DNA of 64,000 bases from JAGQYH01 sp041393015 (lineage in GTDB: Bacteria; Bacteroidota; Bacteroidia; Chitinophagales; JADIYW01), in NCBI GenBank assembly GCA_041393015.1, contig JAWKKV010000001.1, positions 682,001 to 746,000 on the forward strand. Direction: 5' to 3'. The position numbers and the translations under genes were made by a program. Shown here piece by piece: positions 15,918 to 25,729 of the stretch (positions are counted from its first letter, which is position 1; every line of letters begins with the position of its first letter). The notes beneath the pieces were generated by a model, which was not told the origin of the DNA, made no database searches, and saw only the letters and a list, made by a program, of their open reading frames with translations.

Positions 15918-18900
15918 TTACATATTCCTTCTATATTGTCCGCCCACTTCATACAACGAATGCGTTACTTGACCTAAAGAGCAATACTTGGTTACTTCCA
16001 TCAACTTGTCAAACAAATTTTCTTGTTGAATAGCTGCTTCTTTTAGTTCTAACAACTCAATTGTCGCTTTATCTGCATTTCGCTTTTTCAATTCATTGAG
16101 CATCTCAATTTGAAACTCTTTTTCTTCTTCGGTCGCTCTAATTACTTCCTCCGGAATAATGGTCGGTGATCCTTTGGAAGACAAGAAAGTATTGACGCCC
16201 ACTATTTCATAATCGCCTGTGTGCTTCAAGGTTTCATAATACATAGATTCTTCCTGAATCTTACTTCTTTGATACATTCTTTCCATCGCTCCTAAAACGC
16301 CTCCACGTTCTGAAATTCTTTCAAACTCCGCATACACCGCTTCTTCTACCAAATCTGTTAATTCTTCAATGATAAAAGCACCTTGTAATGGATTTTCATT
16401 TTTCGCTAAGCCTAACTCTTTATTGATGATCAATTGAATCGCCATCGCTCTTCTCACAGAATCTTCTGTTGGTGTGGTAATGGCCTCATCATACGCATTG
16501 GTATGTAGTGAGTTGCAGTTGTCGTAAATGGCATATAGCGCTTGCAAAGTGGTTCTAATGTCATTAAAACTAATCTCTTGCGCATGTAATGATCTACCCG
16601 ACGTTTGAATATGGTATTTCAATTTTTGAGAACGATCATTCGCATGGTATTTATGCTTTAATGCTTTCGCCCAAATCTTTCTGGCCACTCTTCCAATCAC
16701 TGCATATTCAGGATCAATTCCATTAGAGAAAAAGAAAGACAAATTAGGTGCAAAATCATCAATATGCATGCCTCTCGATAAGTAATACTCAATAAAAGTA
16801 AATCCGTTCGACAACGTAAATGCCAACTGAGAAATTGGATTGGCACCGGCTTCAGCAATATGATACCCTGAAATGGAAACGGAATAGAAGTTTCGAATCT
16901 TTTTCTCAATAAAATAAGCTTGCATATCACCCATTAATCGCAACGAAAATTCAGTAGAAAATATACAAGTATTTTGTGCTTGATCTTCTTTTAAAATATC
17001 CGCTTGAACCGTTCCTCTTACTTTGGAAAGTGTTTCTGCTTTTATTTTTTGGTAAATTTCTTTGGGTAAAACTTGATCGCCGGTTACCCCCAAAAGCATT
17101 AAACCCAAGCCATCATTTCCTTCCGGAAGCTCACCATTGTATTGAGGCTGTTTAGCACCTTTTTCTTTAAATATTTGTTCGATCTTATCTTTTACTTCCT
17201 TTTCTAAACCATTGGCTTTAATGTACAACTCGCATTGTTGGTCAATGGCGGCATTCATAAAAAATCCGGTGATGATGGCGGCTGGACCATTGATAGTCAT
17301 GGAAACCGATGTTGTTTTTTCTGCTAAATTGAAGCCACTGTATAGTTTTTTAGCGTCATCTAAAGTGCAAATCGAAACTCCTGAATTTCCAATTTTACCA
17401 TAAATATCAGGGCGATGGTCAGGATCATCACCATACAAAGTAACCGAGTCAAAAGCCGTTGATAAACGCTTGGCCGGCAAACCCATGGAAACATAATGAA
17501 ATCGCTTATTGGTTCTTTCCGGTCCACCTTCTCCGGCAAACATTCTGGTTGGGTCCTCGCCTTTTCTTTTAAAAGGAAACACGCCGGCCGTATATGGAAA
17601 CTCGCCAGGCACATTTTCTTGTAAACTCCATTTTAAAATGTCACCCCAAGCCTTGTAACTCGGCAAGGCAACTCGTGGAATCTTAGTATAAGACAAACTC
17701 TCTGTATGAGTTGGCACATTGATGTCTTTGCCTCTCACTTGATAAGTATAGAACTCGTTTTTATAGGATTGTACCTTCCTTTCCCAATCGTCTAAAATCT
17801 CCAAGTTACTTCTATCAACTTGAGTTTTAAGGTCTTCAATTTTATTTTCAATTTGCGCGACCACTGATGATGAATCGTCATTGGAATCAAACAAATCTTG
17901 AGACAACTTTAAACCATACAATTGCTGTGCTATTTTGCTTTGCTCTTCCACCCATTGATCATACTTTTTATTATTCTCGACAATCTCAGATAAATACCGA
18001 ACACGATTAGGCGGAATCACATAAATTTTCTCACTTTCTCCGGTAACAAAAGTGTGTTTAGAGTCTAATGTCACCCCTGTTTTTCTTTCAATAGCAGCAA
18101 TCAAAGCCAAATAAAGTTTATTTGTGCCCGGGTCGTTGAATTGAGAAGCAATGGTTCCATAAACAGGAATGTCTTCGTCTTTGGCATCCCACAATTGTAA
18201 ATTTCTACGAATTTGTTTCTTAACATCCCGTAAGGCATCTTGCGCGCCGTTTTTATCAAATTTATTGATGGCCACAATGTCGGCAAAGTCCAACATGTCA
18301 ATTTTCTCTAATTGAGAAGCGGCGCCATATTCTGGCGTCATTACATACATATAAACATCAGAGTGATCAACTATCTCTGTTCCCGATTGTCCGATTCCTG
18401 AGGTTTCTAAAATAATGCAATCGTATTGAGCCGCTTTTAGAATATTAACGGCTTGCTCAATATTTTTTGAGATAGATACATTGGCTTCACGAGTCGCCAT
18501 GGAACGCATAAAAGTATTGGGATGTGTTAAGCTGTTCATTCTTATTCTGTCCCCTAAAAGTGCGCCACCGGTTTTTCTCCTTGATGGATCAACGGAAATG
18601 ACTGCGATATGTTTGTCGGGAAAATCTAACAAAAACCTACGCAACAATTCGTCTACCATCGATGACTTCCCTGCTCCACCGGTGCCGGTAATTCCTATCA
18701 CCGGTATTTGTTCTTGTTTGGCAGCTTGCTCAATATCAGATAATATGTCTTTGTGGAGCTCCGCAAAATTTTCAGCCGCAGATATGATCTGTCCCACAAT
18801 TTTGTTGTCTTTTTTTCGAAGTCCCTCTAAACTAAAATCTACTTTTTCACCGGTTGGCACATCTGCTTTTTGTACTAAGTCATTAATCATGCCTTGCAAA

Positions 18901-19301
18901 CCCATCGCTCGTCCATCATCAGGATGATAAATCCTATTAATGCCATAATCGTGTAACTCTTTAATTTCGCTTGGTAGAATAGTGCCGCCACCGCCACCAA
19001 ATATTTTTATGTGTCCACATCCTCTTTCTTTCAATAGGTCGTGGATGTATTTAAAATATTCTATATGCCCTCCTTGATACGAAGTAATAGAAATCGCTTG
19101 CGCATCTTCTTGGATGGCACAATCCACAATTTCTTTAACCGATCGGTTGTGCCCTAAGTGGATCACCTCCGCACCCGTAGATTGCATTATTCTTCGCATG
19201 ATGTTGATAGCCGCATCATGACCATCAAATAAAGAGGCTGCGGTTACTATTCTCACTTTATTTTTAATACAATACGGCTCTATTTTAACTGTCGGAATCA
19301 T
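15918..19301 (-). CDS. icmF: Fused isobutyryl-CoA mutase (IcmF) with G-protein chaperone
   Basis: 1127 residues, the usual length of IcmF. Order of domains: B12-binding Rossmann domain (about 15-145, with DGHDAA at 26-31 holding the axial His), a MeaI-type GTPase (about 200-400, P-loop GTGGAGKS 206-213, base motif NKFD 346-349), a linker, then the TIM-barrel acyl-CoA mutase domain (about 560-1100) with TSGRSLHAQE. It interconverts isobutyryl-CoA and n-butyryl-CoA (or related branched CoA esters) with adenosylcobalamin, while the GTPase loads or repairs the cofactor. Stands alone on its strand; divergent from the ECF sigma gene. Confidence 0.93.
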   Translation of the reverse strand: MIPTVKIEPYCIKNKVRIVTAASLFDGHDAAINIMRRIMQSTGAEVIHLGHNRSVKEIVDCAIQEDAQAISITSYQGGHIEYFKYIHDLLKERGCGHIKIFGGGGGTILPSEIKELHDYGINRIYHPDDGRAMGLQGMINDLVQKADVPTGEKVDFSLEGLRKKDNKIVGQIISAAENFAELHKDILSDIEQAAKQEQIPVIGITGTGGAGKSSMVDELLRRFLLDFPDKHIAVISVDPSRRKTGGALLGDRIRMNSLTHPNTFMRSMATREANVSISKNIEQAVNILKAAQYDCIILETSGIGQSGTEIVDHSDVYMYVMTPEYGAASQLEKIDMLDFADIVAINKFDKNGAQDALRDVKKQIRRNLQLWDAKDEDIPVYGTIASQFNDPGTNKLYLALIAAIERKTGVTLDSKHTFVTGESEKIYVIPPNRVRYLSEIVENNKKYDQWVEEQSKIAQQLYGLKLSQDLFDSNDDSSSVVAQIENKIEDLKTQVDRSNLEILDDWERKVQSYKNEFYTYQVRGKDINVPTHTESLSYTKIPRVALPSYKAWGDILKWSLQENVPGEFPYTAGVFPFKRKGEDPTRMFAGEGGPERTNKRFHYVSMGLPAKRLSTAFDSVTLYGDDPDHRPDIYGKIGNSGVSICTLDDAKKLYSGFNLAEKTTSVSMTINGPAAIITGFFMNAAIDQQCELYIKANGLEKEVKDKIEQIFKEKGAKQPQYNGELPEGNDGLGLMLLGVTGDQVLPKEIYQKIKAETLSKVRGTVQADILKEDQAQNTCIFSTEFSLRLMGDMQAYFIEKKIRNFYSVSISGYHIAEAGANPISQLAFTLSNGFTFIEYYLSRGMHIDDFAPNLSFFFSNGIDPEYAVIGRVARKIWAKALKHKYHANDRSQKLKYHIQTSGRSLHAQEISFNDIRTTLQALYAIYDNCNSLHTNAYDEAITTPTEDSVRRAMAIQLIINKELGLAKNENPLQGAFIIEELTDLVEEAVYAEFERISERGGVLGAMERMYQRSKIQEESMYYETLKHTGDYEIVGVNTFLSSKGSPTIIPEEVIRATEEEKEFQIEMLNELKKRNADKATIELLELKEAAIQQENLFDKLMEVTKYCSLGQVTHSLYEVGGQYRRNM

Positions 19302-19351
19302 AATTATAAATTGCTATTTCAAATATATTTTCAAAAATAAGCCATTTTTTG

Positions 19352-19380
19352 TGATGACCTTCTATAAGTTCTCGGTATTA
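19352..19380 (+). promoter_or_regulatory. Candidate ECF promoter, site 1
   Basis: TGATGACCT (19352-19360) and GGTATTA (19374-19380), 14 bases between TGACC and GGTATT. It is 57 bases upstream of the ECF sigma gene and matches two other sites nearby, so it is probably an autoregulated promoter of that sigma factor. Confidence 0.6.
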
Positions 19381-19436
19381 AGCATAAAAGAGAAGTACAA
19401 TTTTTTCTATCTTGAGCCTAAACAAAGAGGTTTCAC

Positions 19437-19964
19437 TTGACTGATAAAGAATTGTACGACGGAATTTCTGAAAAAAGAAATGATGCTTTTCTCTTTTTAT
19501 ATAATAATCATATCAACGCGATTATAAATATGGTAAAGAAAAATAGCGGCGAAGAAGAAGATGCGATGGATATTTTCCAAGAAGGAATGATTGCCTTATG
19601 GGTGAACATTAAAAAAGGAAAATATACATTAGACGGCAACACAAAAGTTTCTACTTACTTGTATTCCGTTTGCAGAAATCTATGGTTGAAAAAGCTGAGA
19701 AGCAGTAAAAAAATCGTCTCTCTAGATCAACAGGAAAAAGAATATGCAACAGAGGTAGAAGAGTTAGACGAAAGCTATGAAAAAATAAAAAAGTTAGAAG
19801 CTCTTTTTACTCAATTAGGAGACAAATGCCGCACAATTTTGCATGAGTTTTATTACGAAAAAGCATCTATGAAAGACATTGCTTTAAAATTTAACTACGA
19901 AGAAAAAACAGCTAAAAACGAAAAATACAGATGTATGAAACGTTTAAGAGCTATGTACAATTAA
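19437..19964 (+). CDS. ECF-type RNA polymerase sigma factor
   Basis: 175 residues from a TTG start. Region 2 (about 8-80): NNHINAIINMVKKNSGEEED, then MDIFQEGMIALW and TYLYSVCRNLWLKKLR. Region 4 (about 115-170): LGDKCRTILHEFYYEKASMK, then ALKFNYEEKTAKNEKYRCM, a helix-turn-helix. It is followed after 28 bases by a membrane TPR protein and then a TPR-CHAT protein, forming one operon. The membrane protein may act as anti-sigma factor (inference). A matching promoter motif lies upstream of this gene and twice more downstream. Confidence 0.9.
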   Translation: MTDKELYDGISEKRNDAFLFLYNNHINAIINMVKKNSGEEEDAMDIFQEGMIALWVNIKKGKYTLDGNTKVSTYLYSVCRNLWLKKLRSSKKIVSLDQQEKEYATEVEELDESYEKIKKLEALFTQLGDKCRTILHEFYYEKASMKDIALKFNYEEKTAKNEKYRCMKRLRAMYN

Positions 19965-19992
19965 AATAAAAACCTCAAAAAAACCTTTAACC

Positions 19993-20730
19993 GTGGAAGC
20001 GCAATTAATAGAAAAAATAGAATCTTACCTTTCGGGTGATATCAATAAGGATCAGCTACAGCAATATGCGATTGACCATAACATTCAAGATCTTGATCAA
20101 GAAATTGAATGGGTGGAAAATGCCCAATTGGCCATTGAAGCCAATGGTTTAAAATTACAGTTAAGTGAAGTTCTTAAATCAAACAAAAAGGAGACCGCCA
20201 AAATTAAACCGATCACTAAAACATTTAGTTTAGGCAAGTTTACATCTCTTTCCATTGCTGCAGCAGTAGTATTGTTGTTTGGCATCTTGTTTTTATTTAA
20301 GCCTACAAATACTGAAAAGTTATACTCTAAATATGAATTTTTAGATCCGGGCATTCCTGTTTTGATGAGTGAAACCAATCGCTTTGAAATGTATGAAGCG
20401 TTGAGTTATTATAGCGAACAGAATTACCAAGAAACCATCAAAAGACTATCTGAACTAAAGTCAAAATCAACCTATAATGATACACTCGAATTTTATTTAG
20501 GGGTTTCTAATTTGTATGAAAAAAATATAGCAGAAAGTTTACCGCTGATTGAAAAAGTAAGTGATGATGAAAATTCAATTTTTAAGGAAAGAGCGGAATG
20601 GTTATTAGTGTTGGCTCATGTTAAAAATGGCGATAAGTTAATAGCGAAATCATTGCTAGAACCTATTGAATCTAATCCAGAACATCCTTTTTATAAGCAA
20701 GCTTTAGCGTTAAGCACTGATTTAAAATAA
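19993..20730 (+). CDS. Single-pass membrane protein with TPR-like C-terminus, possible anti-sigma factor
   Basis: 245 residues from a GTG (no in-frame ATG at a better place). A cytoplasmic-side N-terminus of about 80 residues opens with EKIESYLSGDINKDQLQQYA, the pattern seen at the start of Bacteroidota anti-sigma-like proteins. One transmembrane helix (about 79-97, SIAAAVVLLFGILFLF) follows, then a periplasmic helical part with EALSYYSEQNYQETIKRLSE and LGVSNLYEKNIAESL, like TPR units. It sits between an ECF sigma gene and a CHAT protease gene; its stop overlaps the CHAT start (TAATG). The anti-sigma role is inferred from layout. Confidence 0.7.
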   Translation: MEAQLIEKIESYLSGDINKDQLQQYAIDHNIQDLDQEIEWVENAQLAIEANGLKLQLSEVLKSNKKETAKIKPITKTFSLGKFTSLSIAAAVVLLFGILFLFKPTNTEKLYSKYEFLDPGIPVLMSETNRFEMYEALSYYSEQNYQETIKRLSELKSKSTYNDTLEFYLGVSNLYEKNIAESLPLIEKVSDDENSIFKERAEWLLVLAHVKNGDKLIAKSLLEPIESNPEHPFYKQALALSTDLK

Positions 20731-23700
20731 TGGCTACTACATTCAAATATTATCTTAGTGCAGCGCTTTTAGTCTTTTCAATAATTGGTAGAGGCCAAGT
20801 TGGAAATGCCATCATAGATAGTGCTTACTACTATTACGACTATGATAAAGTTGATGCTGCTGAAGCACTGTTTCAAAAGGCGGCTAATGAAGAAAATAAT
20901 GATGCTAGCCTAAAATTAGAAGGGGTAACCGGTTTATTAAAAATTGCCGTTTTTTTAGTGGATTTATCTAAAGCTGATTCTTTACAATTAGTTGGCAAAA
21001 ATCTAATTGATGAAAATAAAAATATTGATAACTCAGCAAAACTGAGATTTTGGCAAGCAGAAGCAGAAAATTATAGAAAAGCCTCAAAATTTAAGGAGGC
21101 ATTAGCACTTCACCAAAAGGTTTTTAGAGAAAGTAAAAAGAATGTAAAAGACAGTATGATCTTTGCTTATGCTAATTATTATGTATCTGCAAGTTATGAA
21201 AGACTTTATGAAAGTGATTCTGCTTTTATTTATGTGAATAAGGCTTTAAAGTTATTTGAAAAATCACTGCCGGAAGATCATATAAAGTTAGGTCCTGTTT
21301 ACAATATGGTAGCGGTATGCTATTATAGAAAACACGACATCGACAATGCTGAAAGGTATTATTTAAAATCTATTGATGTAATAAAGAAAAACTTAGACGG
21401 ACCTTCCTATTTGATGAGTATGGCTTATGGAAATTTGGCCTCCTGCGCCAATGTTAGAGCAGATTATCTAGGCGCCATTGCCTATAGTGAAAAAGCATTA
21501 GCCATCAACAAACAATTAGAAGAGCGGGATGGAATGAGTTATAATTATTACAGCATGGCTGTAAATTATTATTACTTAGGTGATTATGGCAGATCTAAAG
21601 ATTATTTGATTGCTTGTATTGATTTGCGTAAAAAGATTTATAATAACGAAAATCACTACCGTTTTGCAGGCCCTTATGAAGTGTTAGGCATTAACTATGA
21701 AGAGTCTAGAGACTATGCCAAAGCCATTGAATATTTAAAGAAAGCAAAGGCCATCAAAATTGGTATATTAGGAGAAAACAGCACAGAAGTTGCTTTCTCA
21801 AATGAAAACATTGCCACTTGTCATCTTCAATTGGGCGCTCCTGACTCCGCATTGTATTACATCAGTTTAGCCACTCCAATTCTGGAAAAAAACATACCCG
21901 AACAATATGAGTTAAGCACACATTATTTTACACTATCAAGAATAAAAATTGCTATTAAGGAATATGATGCCGCGCTAAAAACACTAGAAAAATCAACCAA
22001 TATTCAAAAGAATTTAGGACTAGTAAACTCTTCAGAATATGCGCAAAACCTTGGTGTAAAGGCGCATATCTTTTCCAAACAAAAGAAGTTTGTTGAAGCC
22101 CAACAACTATTTGAGAAATCATTGTCAATCTTAGCAATTGATTCCATCCAATCTTATAATTCCAATTCATTTCCATTAAATGCCGTTTCATTAGATATTA
22201 TTAATGATGTGATTGAGCATTCATTCGAAGCCTATAATCAAACAAAGGAAGAAAAATACTTGCGCCAATTACAGCAATTTTCTGAAATATTTATGGCTGT
22301 TTCTAATAATTATAGAAAGCAGTTTAATGATCCTTACACCAAAAATACAATTGCACTAAAAAATATTGATGCCATAGAAATGGGGGTTGGTATTAGTTAC
22401 AAACTGTATAATGATAAAAAATCTGATGCCTTAAAAGAACAGGTATTTAAATATGCAGAAATGGGCAGATCTGCCCTACTGAGAGATTTAATTGACGATT
22501 ACAAAATCAAGTCTTTCGCTGGCATTCCAGATTCTCTTCTCAAAAAAGAAGAGCGATTAAAATTAGTATTGTCTGATTTAAATCAGCAATCAATGGAACA
22601 ACCCAATAATTTAGAATTAAGACAAGAACTGTTCGCCCAAAAAGAAGCTTTTAACAGACATATTGAAAATTTAGTAGAAATCAATCCGCATTACTACAAT
22701 TTAAAATTCAATAATCAAGTTGCCTCTATTGATCAGATCAAAAATGAAATTCTTAAAACAAATGACAACCTAATAGAATATGCAACTGATGATACTGCGT
22801 ATTATGCTCTTTTAATCAATAACAAAAAATCTGAAGTTTATCATTTAGGGAATAAACGCGATATAGATAAAACTGTTGAAGCTTGGAGAACGGCCATTAC
22901 ATCGCTGCAACAAAATGCTACCAATAAGTTGGGTGTGCAACTTTACAAAACTTTGTTCCAGCCTATTGAAAAAGATTTTAGTGGTGAAAAGATCATCATT
23001 ATCCCCAATGGATCTTTATTCTATTTAAATTTTGAAGCATTAAAAAAGGACATAACTCAAACCAACTATTTAATTCATGAATACGATATTCATTATGCCC
23101 TCTCTGGAAATGTTTTATTAGAACAATCAAAACTTAAGAAAAAATCAACGGGTTTACCCATTATCGTAGCGCCCGGTTTTGAGTCAGAGATAAAAGCCAA
23201 TTACCAAAAATCAATCGGTTTATCAGAAGAAATTGATACCGGTTATATTAATACCGTTCGTCAGCCTTGGTCGGTAAAAATGGCGAATTATATGTCGAAA
23301 AATTATAAGGGCAATGCATTGATTGGAGAAGCTGCTTCTGAAACTAACGTATTGAAGAGCCTAAACAATAATTCTATCATTCATTTTGCCACCCATGCCA
23401 TTGCCAATGAAGAAGATCCATTAAGATCAAAACTAGTTTTAGCTAAGGATTTAGGCGAAAATGAAAACGATGGTTATTTACATGCGTACGAGTTTTACAA
23501 TTTATCTCTTCAATCAGAATTAGCCGTGCTAACCGCTTGCGAAAGTGGCATTGGCAATATTCAAAAAGGGGAAGGAATGATCTCACTGGCTTACAGTATG
23601 AATTTCGCCGGTTGCCCAAGTGTAATCATGTCACTTTGGAAAATTGATGAAAAAACCAACACAGAAATTACCTCTTATTTTTATAAATATTTAGCCAAAG

Positions 23701-23933
23701 GCGAAACAATCAATTCCGCTTTACGATTAGCAAAATTAGATTATCTAGACAAAGCTAATGGCACGCTTAAGCATCCATTTTATTGGTCAGGATTAGTTTT
23801 AATGGGCAATAACAACACTATCGATATGCCTTCAAAAAGATTGAATTGGAGAATGATTTGGCCTATCTCCTTTTTAATAGCCGGTTTTTTGGTTTTTACT
23901 TTTTTCAATTTAAGAAGAAGAAAAACTGTTTAA
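20730..23933 (+). CDS. Periplasmic TPR-CHAT caspase-like protease, membrane-anchored
   Basis: 1067 residues. N-terminal signal-like segment (residues 1-25), then at least eight TPR units (about 40-470; for example GPVYNMVAVCYYRKHDIDNAE), a helical linker, and a CHAT domain (about 750-1030). The catalytic dyad is visible: H889 in HFATHA and C937 in LTACESG, followed by GEGMISLAYSMNFAGCPSV. A final transmembrane helix (about 1038-1058) ends in RRRK, so the protease would face the periplasm. By family, CHAT proteins are cysteine peptidases of the caspase/separase clan, often released by a sensor. Start overlaps the previous stop, so it is in one operon with the ECF sigma gene. Substrate unknown. 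Confidence 0.85.
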   Translation: MATTFKYYLSAALLVFSIIGRGQVGNAIIDSAYYYYDYDKVDAAEALFQKAANEENNDASLKLEGVTGLLKIAVFLVDLSKADSLQLVGKNLIDENKNIDNSAKLRFWQAEAENYRKASKFKEALALHQKVFRESKKNVKDSMIFAYANYYVSASYERLYESDSAFIYVNKALKLFEKSLPEDHIKLGPVYNMVAVCYYRKHDIDNAERYYLKSIDVIKKNLDGPSYLMSMAYGNLASCANVRADYLGAIAYSEKALAINKQLEERDGMSYNYYSMAVNYYYLGDYGRSKDYLIACIDLRKKIYNNENHYRFAGPYEVLGINYEESRDYAKAIEYLKKAKAIKIGILGENSTEVAFSNENIATCHLQLGAPDSALYYISLATPILEKNIPEQYELSTHYFTLSRIKIAIKEYDAALKTLEKSTNIQKNLGLVNSSEYAQNLGVKAHIFSKQKKFVEAQQLFEKSLSILAIDSIQSYNSNSFPLNAVSLDIINDVIEHSFEAYNQTKEEKYLRQLQQFSEIFMAVSNNYRKQFNDPYTKNTIALKNIDAIEMGVGISYKLYNDKKSDALKEQVFKYAEMGRSALLRDLIDDYKIKSFAGIPDSLLKKEERLKLVLSDLNQQSMEQPNNLELRQELFAQKEAFNRHIENLVEINPHYYNLKFNNQVASIDQIKNEILKTNDNLIEYATDDTAYYALLINNKKSEVYHLGNKRDIDKTVEAWRTAITSLQQNATNKLGVQLYKTLFQPIEKDFSGEKIIIIPNGSLFYLNFEALKKDITQTNYLIHEYDIHYALSGNVLLEQSKLKKKSTGLPIIVAPGFESEIKANYQKSIGLSEEIDTGYINTVRQPWSVKMANYMSKNYKGNALIGEAASETNVLKSLNNNSIIHFATHAIANEEDPLRSKLVLAKDLGENENDGYLHAYEFYNLSLQSELAVLTACESGIGNIQKGEGMISLAYSMNFAGCPSVIMSLWKIDEKTNTEITSYFYKYLAKGETINSALRLAKLDYLDKANGTLKHPFYWSGLVLMGNNNTIDMPSKRLNWRMIWPISFLIAGFLVFTFFNLRRRKTV

Positions 23934-23960
23934 TTTATAGTTCTCGTTTTCTATTCCAAT

Positions 23961-23988
23961 TGATGACCTTCTGAATTTTCGGGTATTT
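23961..23988 (+). promoter_or_regulatory. Candidate ECF promoter, site 2
   Basis: TGATGACCTT (23961-23970) and GGTATTT (23982-23988), 13 bases between TGACC and GGTATT. It lies 28 bases after the CHAT gene and 32 bases before the next gene, so that gene has its own copy of the sigma-operon promoter. Confidence 0.6.
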
Positions 23989-24019
23989 ACTTGTATAACT
24001 TTTAACTAAAGTAATACGA

Positions 24020-24976
24020 ATGAAAATCTATATTTATATCTGTTGTTTAATGACAATAATAACTTCTTGTCGCCAAACCAAGAGTTATGGAATTGAAACC
24101 ATACAAGAGAAAACTCATAAAAGAGTTGCCATAAAAGAGCCTACTACTCAATTACCTATGTATGAGATTACTTATCCAAAGGATTGGGAGTTTCATCCAG
24201 CAAATGATACCAATAAAGTTTACATCACTAATCCAGATGGATTGAAAGTTGAAGGTGAATCAATATATAAGTATTATGCTTATTCCAACAATAAATCAGT
24301 TTTGTTTGCCCTTAATCTCAGTAATCTAGCAGTAGATAAAATACTATCTATCGAAGACATTATTCAAACTGAATTAGTTTCAAAACTCAAAAAAGAAGGT
24401 TACGAATGGCTTAAAACCTATCCATTAAGTTTAGTAAACAACAATTCCATTTTCTATTCAAATAGTACTTTTCATTATCCCGATGAAGTAAAAACTTACG
24501 CAACAGAATGGACAAATAACAAGAATCAAAAAAAGATCTGTTTAATTCAATATACAAAAGATGCTAGTATTTATACTGTAGATGGTAATGTTACAAAATT
24601 TGAATTCTCTGCAGACATATTAACAACAAAGGAAAGTGATTTTGAAAGCTTCAAAAACGAGTATATTAAATCGCTTGAAAGCATTAAGTGGAATAAAAAC
24701 TATTTGGATCAAATATTGAATCAAGCTTATACCGCTTCTACCATTTGGAAATATCAGACAGTAGTAAGAAAAGAGTCGTTAGAAAGTTATTTGAGAAGCT
24801 CTGAATGGCATAATACTTCAAATCATTATGAATGGGAGAATGAATTAATCTGCTTGGGAATAAAATCTAATGAGGAAACATCAGAAGATCAATCATATTA
24901 CGGAAATTTTGATACCATAAGCTTAAGCGAGCCAAAATGGGATTATAGCTCCAATTGGGATGAAATTTCTAACTAA
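24020..24976 (+). CDS. Hypothetical lipoprotein next to the CHAT operon
   Basis: 318 residues. Signal MKIYIYICCLMTIITSC with the lipobox Cys at about 17. The mature part starts with YEITYPKDWEFHPANDTN and contains aromatic beta-strand patterns like PsbP/Mog1-type domains, though I cannot assign it. The C-terminal 100 residues are Ser, Trp and Glu rich. It carries its own copy of the promoter motif found upstream of the ECF sigma gene, so it is a likely member of that regulon. Function unknown. Confidence 0.65.
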   Translation: MKIYIYICCLMTIITSCRQTKSYGIETIQEKTHKRVAIKEPTTQLPMYEITYPKDWEFHPANDTNKVYITNPDGLKVEGESIYKYYAYSNNKSVLFALNLSNLAVDKILSIEDIIQTELVSKLKKEGYEWLKTYPLSLVNNNSIFYSNSTFHYPDEVKTYATEWTNNKNQKKICLIQYTKDASIYTVDGNVTKFEFSADILTTKESDFESFKNEYIKSLESIKWNKNYLDQILNQAYTASTIWKYQTVVRKESLESYLRSSEWHNTSNHYEWENELICLGIKSNEETSEDQSYYGNFDTISLSEPKWDYSSNWDEISN

Positions 24977-24991
24977 GCAAAACCTCCTTTT

Positions 24992-25019
24992 TGATGACCT
25001 TTTCAAATTTTTGGTATTC
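24992..25019 (+). promoter_or_regulatory. Candidate ECF promoter, site 3 (no gene behind it)
   Basis: TGATGACCT (24992-25000) and GGTATTC (25013-25019), 13 bases between TGACC and GGTATT. No protein gene follows for 700 bases, but an intrinsic terminator lies about 90-110 bases downstream, so the product would be a short RNA. Confidence 0.5.
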
Positions 25020-25024
25020 ATCAT

Positions 25025-25148
25025 TATAAAATAATTACTGATCAATCTAGGTCACCTTTTTAATTTTTATTCCTATAGATTTTCCCTGATTTTTAAAGGA
25101 ATTTTTACCCAGAGACTTGTCGAAATCGGCAAGTCTTTATTTTTTTTA
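25025..25148 (+). ncRNA. Possible short RNA from ECF promoter site 3
   Basis: Predicted from the site 3 promoter to the terminator at 25113-25148: about 115 bases, no start codon with a plausible frame. The region also contains GGTCACC (25049-25055). It may alternatively be just the 3' UTR of the lipoprotein mRNA. Boundaries are approximate. Confidence 0.35.
25113..25148 (+). terminator. Intrinsic terminator downstream of the CHAT block
   Basis: AGACTTGTCG (25113-25122) pairs with CGGCAAGTCT (25127-25136), loop AAAT, followed by TTATTTTTTTTATT. Ends the lipoprotein transcript and any RNA from site 3. Confidence 0.85.
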
Positions 25149-25729
25149 TTTAGTTGGGTGACCTTTAAGATTAATTTTCATATACAGATACAAACAAATA
25201 TATTTTTTATTTCATTTGTAATTATTTATATTTATTAACTAAACATTAAGCCCTACAACATATTTACTCTTTCTAGAACACATTTTAGCCCTTTAAAAAT
25301 CTTTATTGTGAATTTTTTTTCCAAAAATTATGGAATTTTATCACAATATGACTCTTACTAGTAGAAACAATAAATACCTCAACTTAAGACTTAATCAAGT
25401 CAATTAAAAATGAAAAACTTACTACAAGCGACCCTCTAGAAACAAGAGTCCTCATTTTTAACTAAAAACATACAAATTGGGTTATTTATTTTTCACATGC
25501 ATCACATGGAATCAATTTCTGTGTGCTAGACAAGTTCTCCTTGACAAGTATCTTATAAAAAAAATGGATGAAATCGCTTCTGCAAAAGCAATTCCACCCT
25601 AGTTAAATGTATGAGCAAACAAAAATAGTATCTATCACCGCGAGATAAGAGAAAACCTTTTTTGCATATACACGCCTATTACATTTAAACCCTAAAATAA
25701 ATCTTTTTAAACACAAAATAACAATAGTT
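25149..25729. other. Long AT-rich intergenic region
   Basis: About 580 bases without a convincing gene. A GGGTGACCTTT at 25156-25166 resembles the first box of the ECF sites but lacks the second. Two minimal frames (9 codons near 25410, 12 codons near 25564) have no support. It presumably holds the promoter and a long 5' UTR of the acidic lipoprotein gene; no TAnnTTTG box stands out. Confidence 0.5.

Noticed and set aside
25564..25602. 12-codon frame in the long intergenic region, considered as a second leader peptide
   Set aside because: No codon run and no terminator between it and the next gene.
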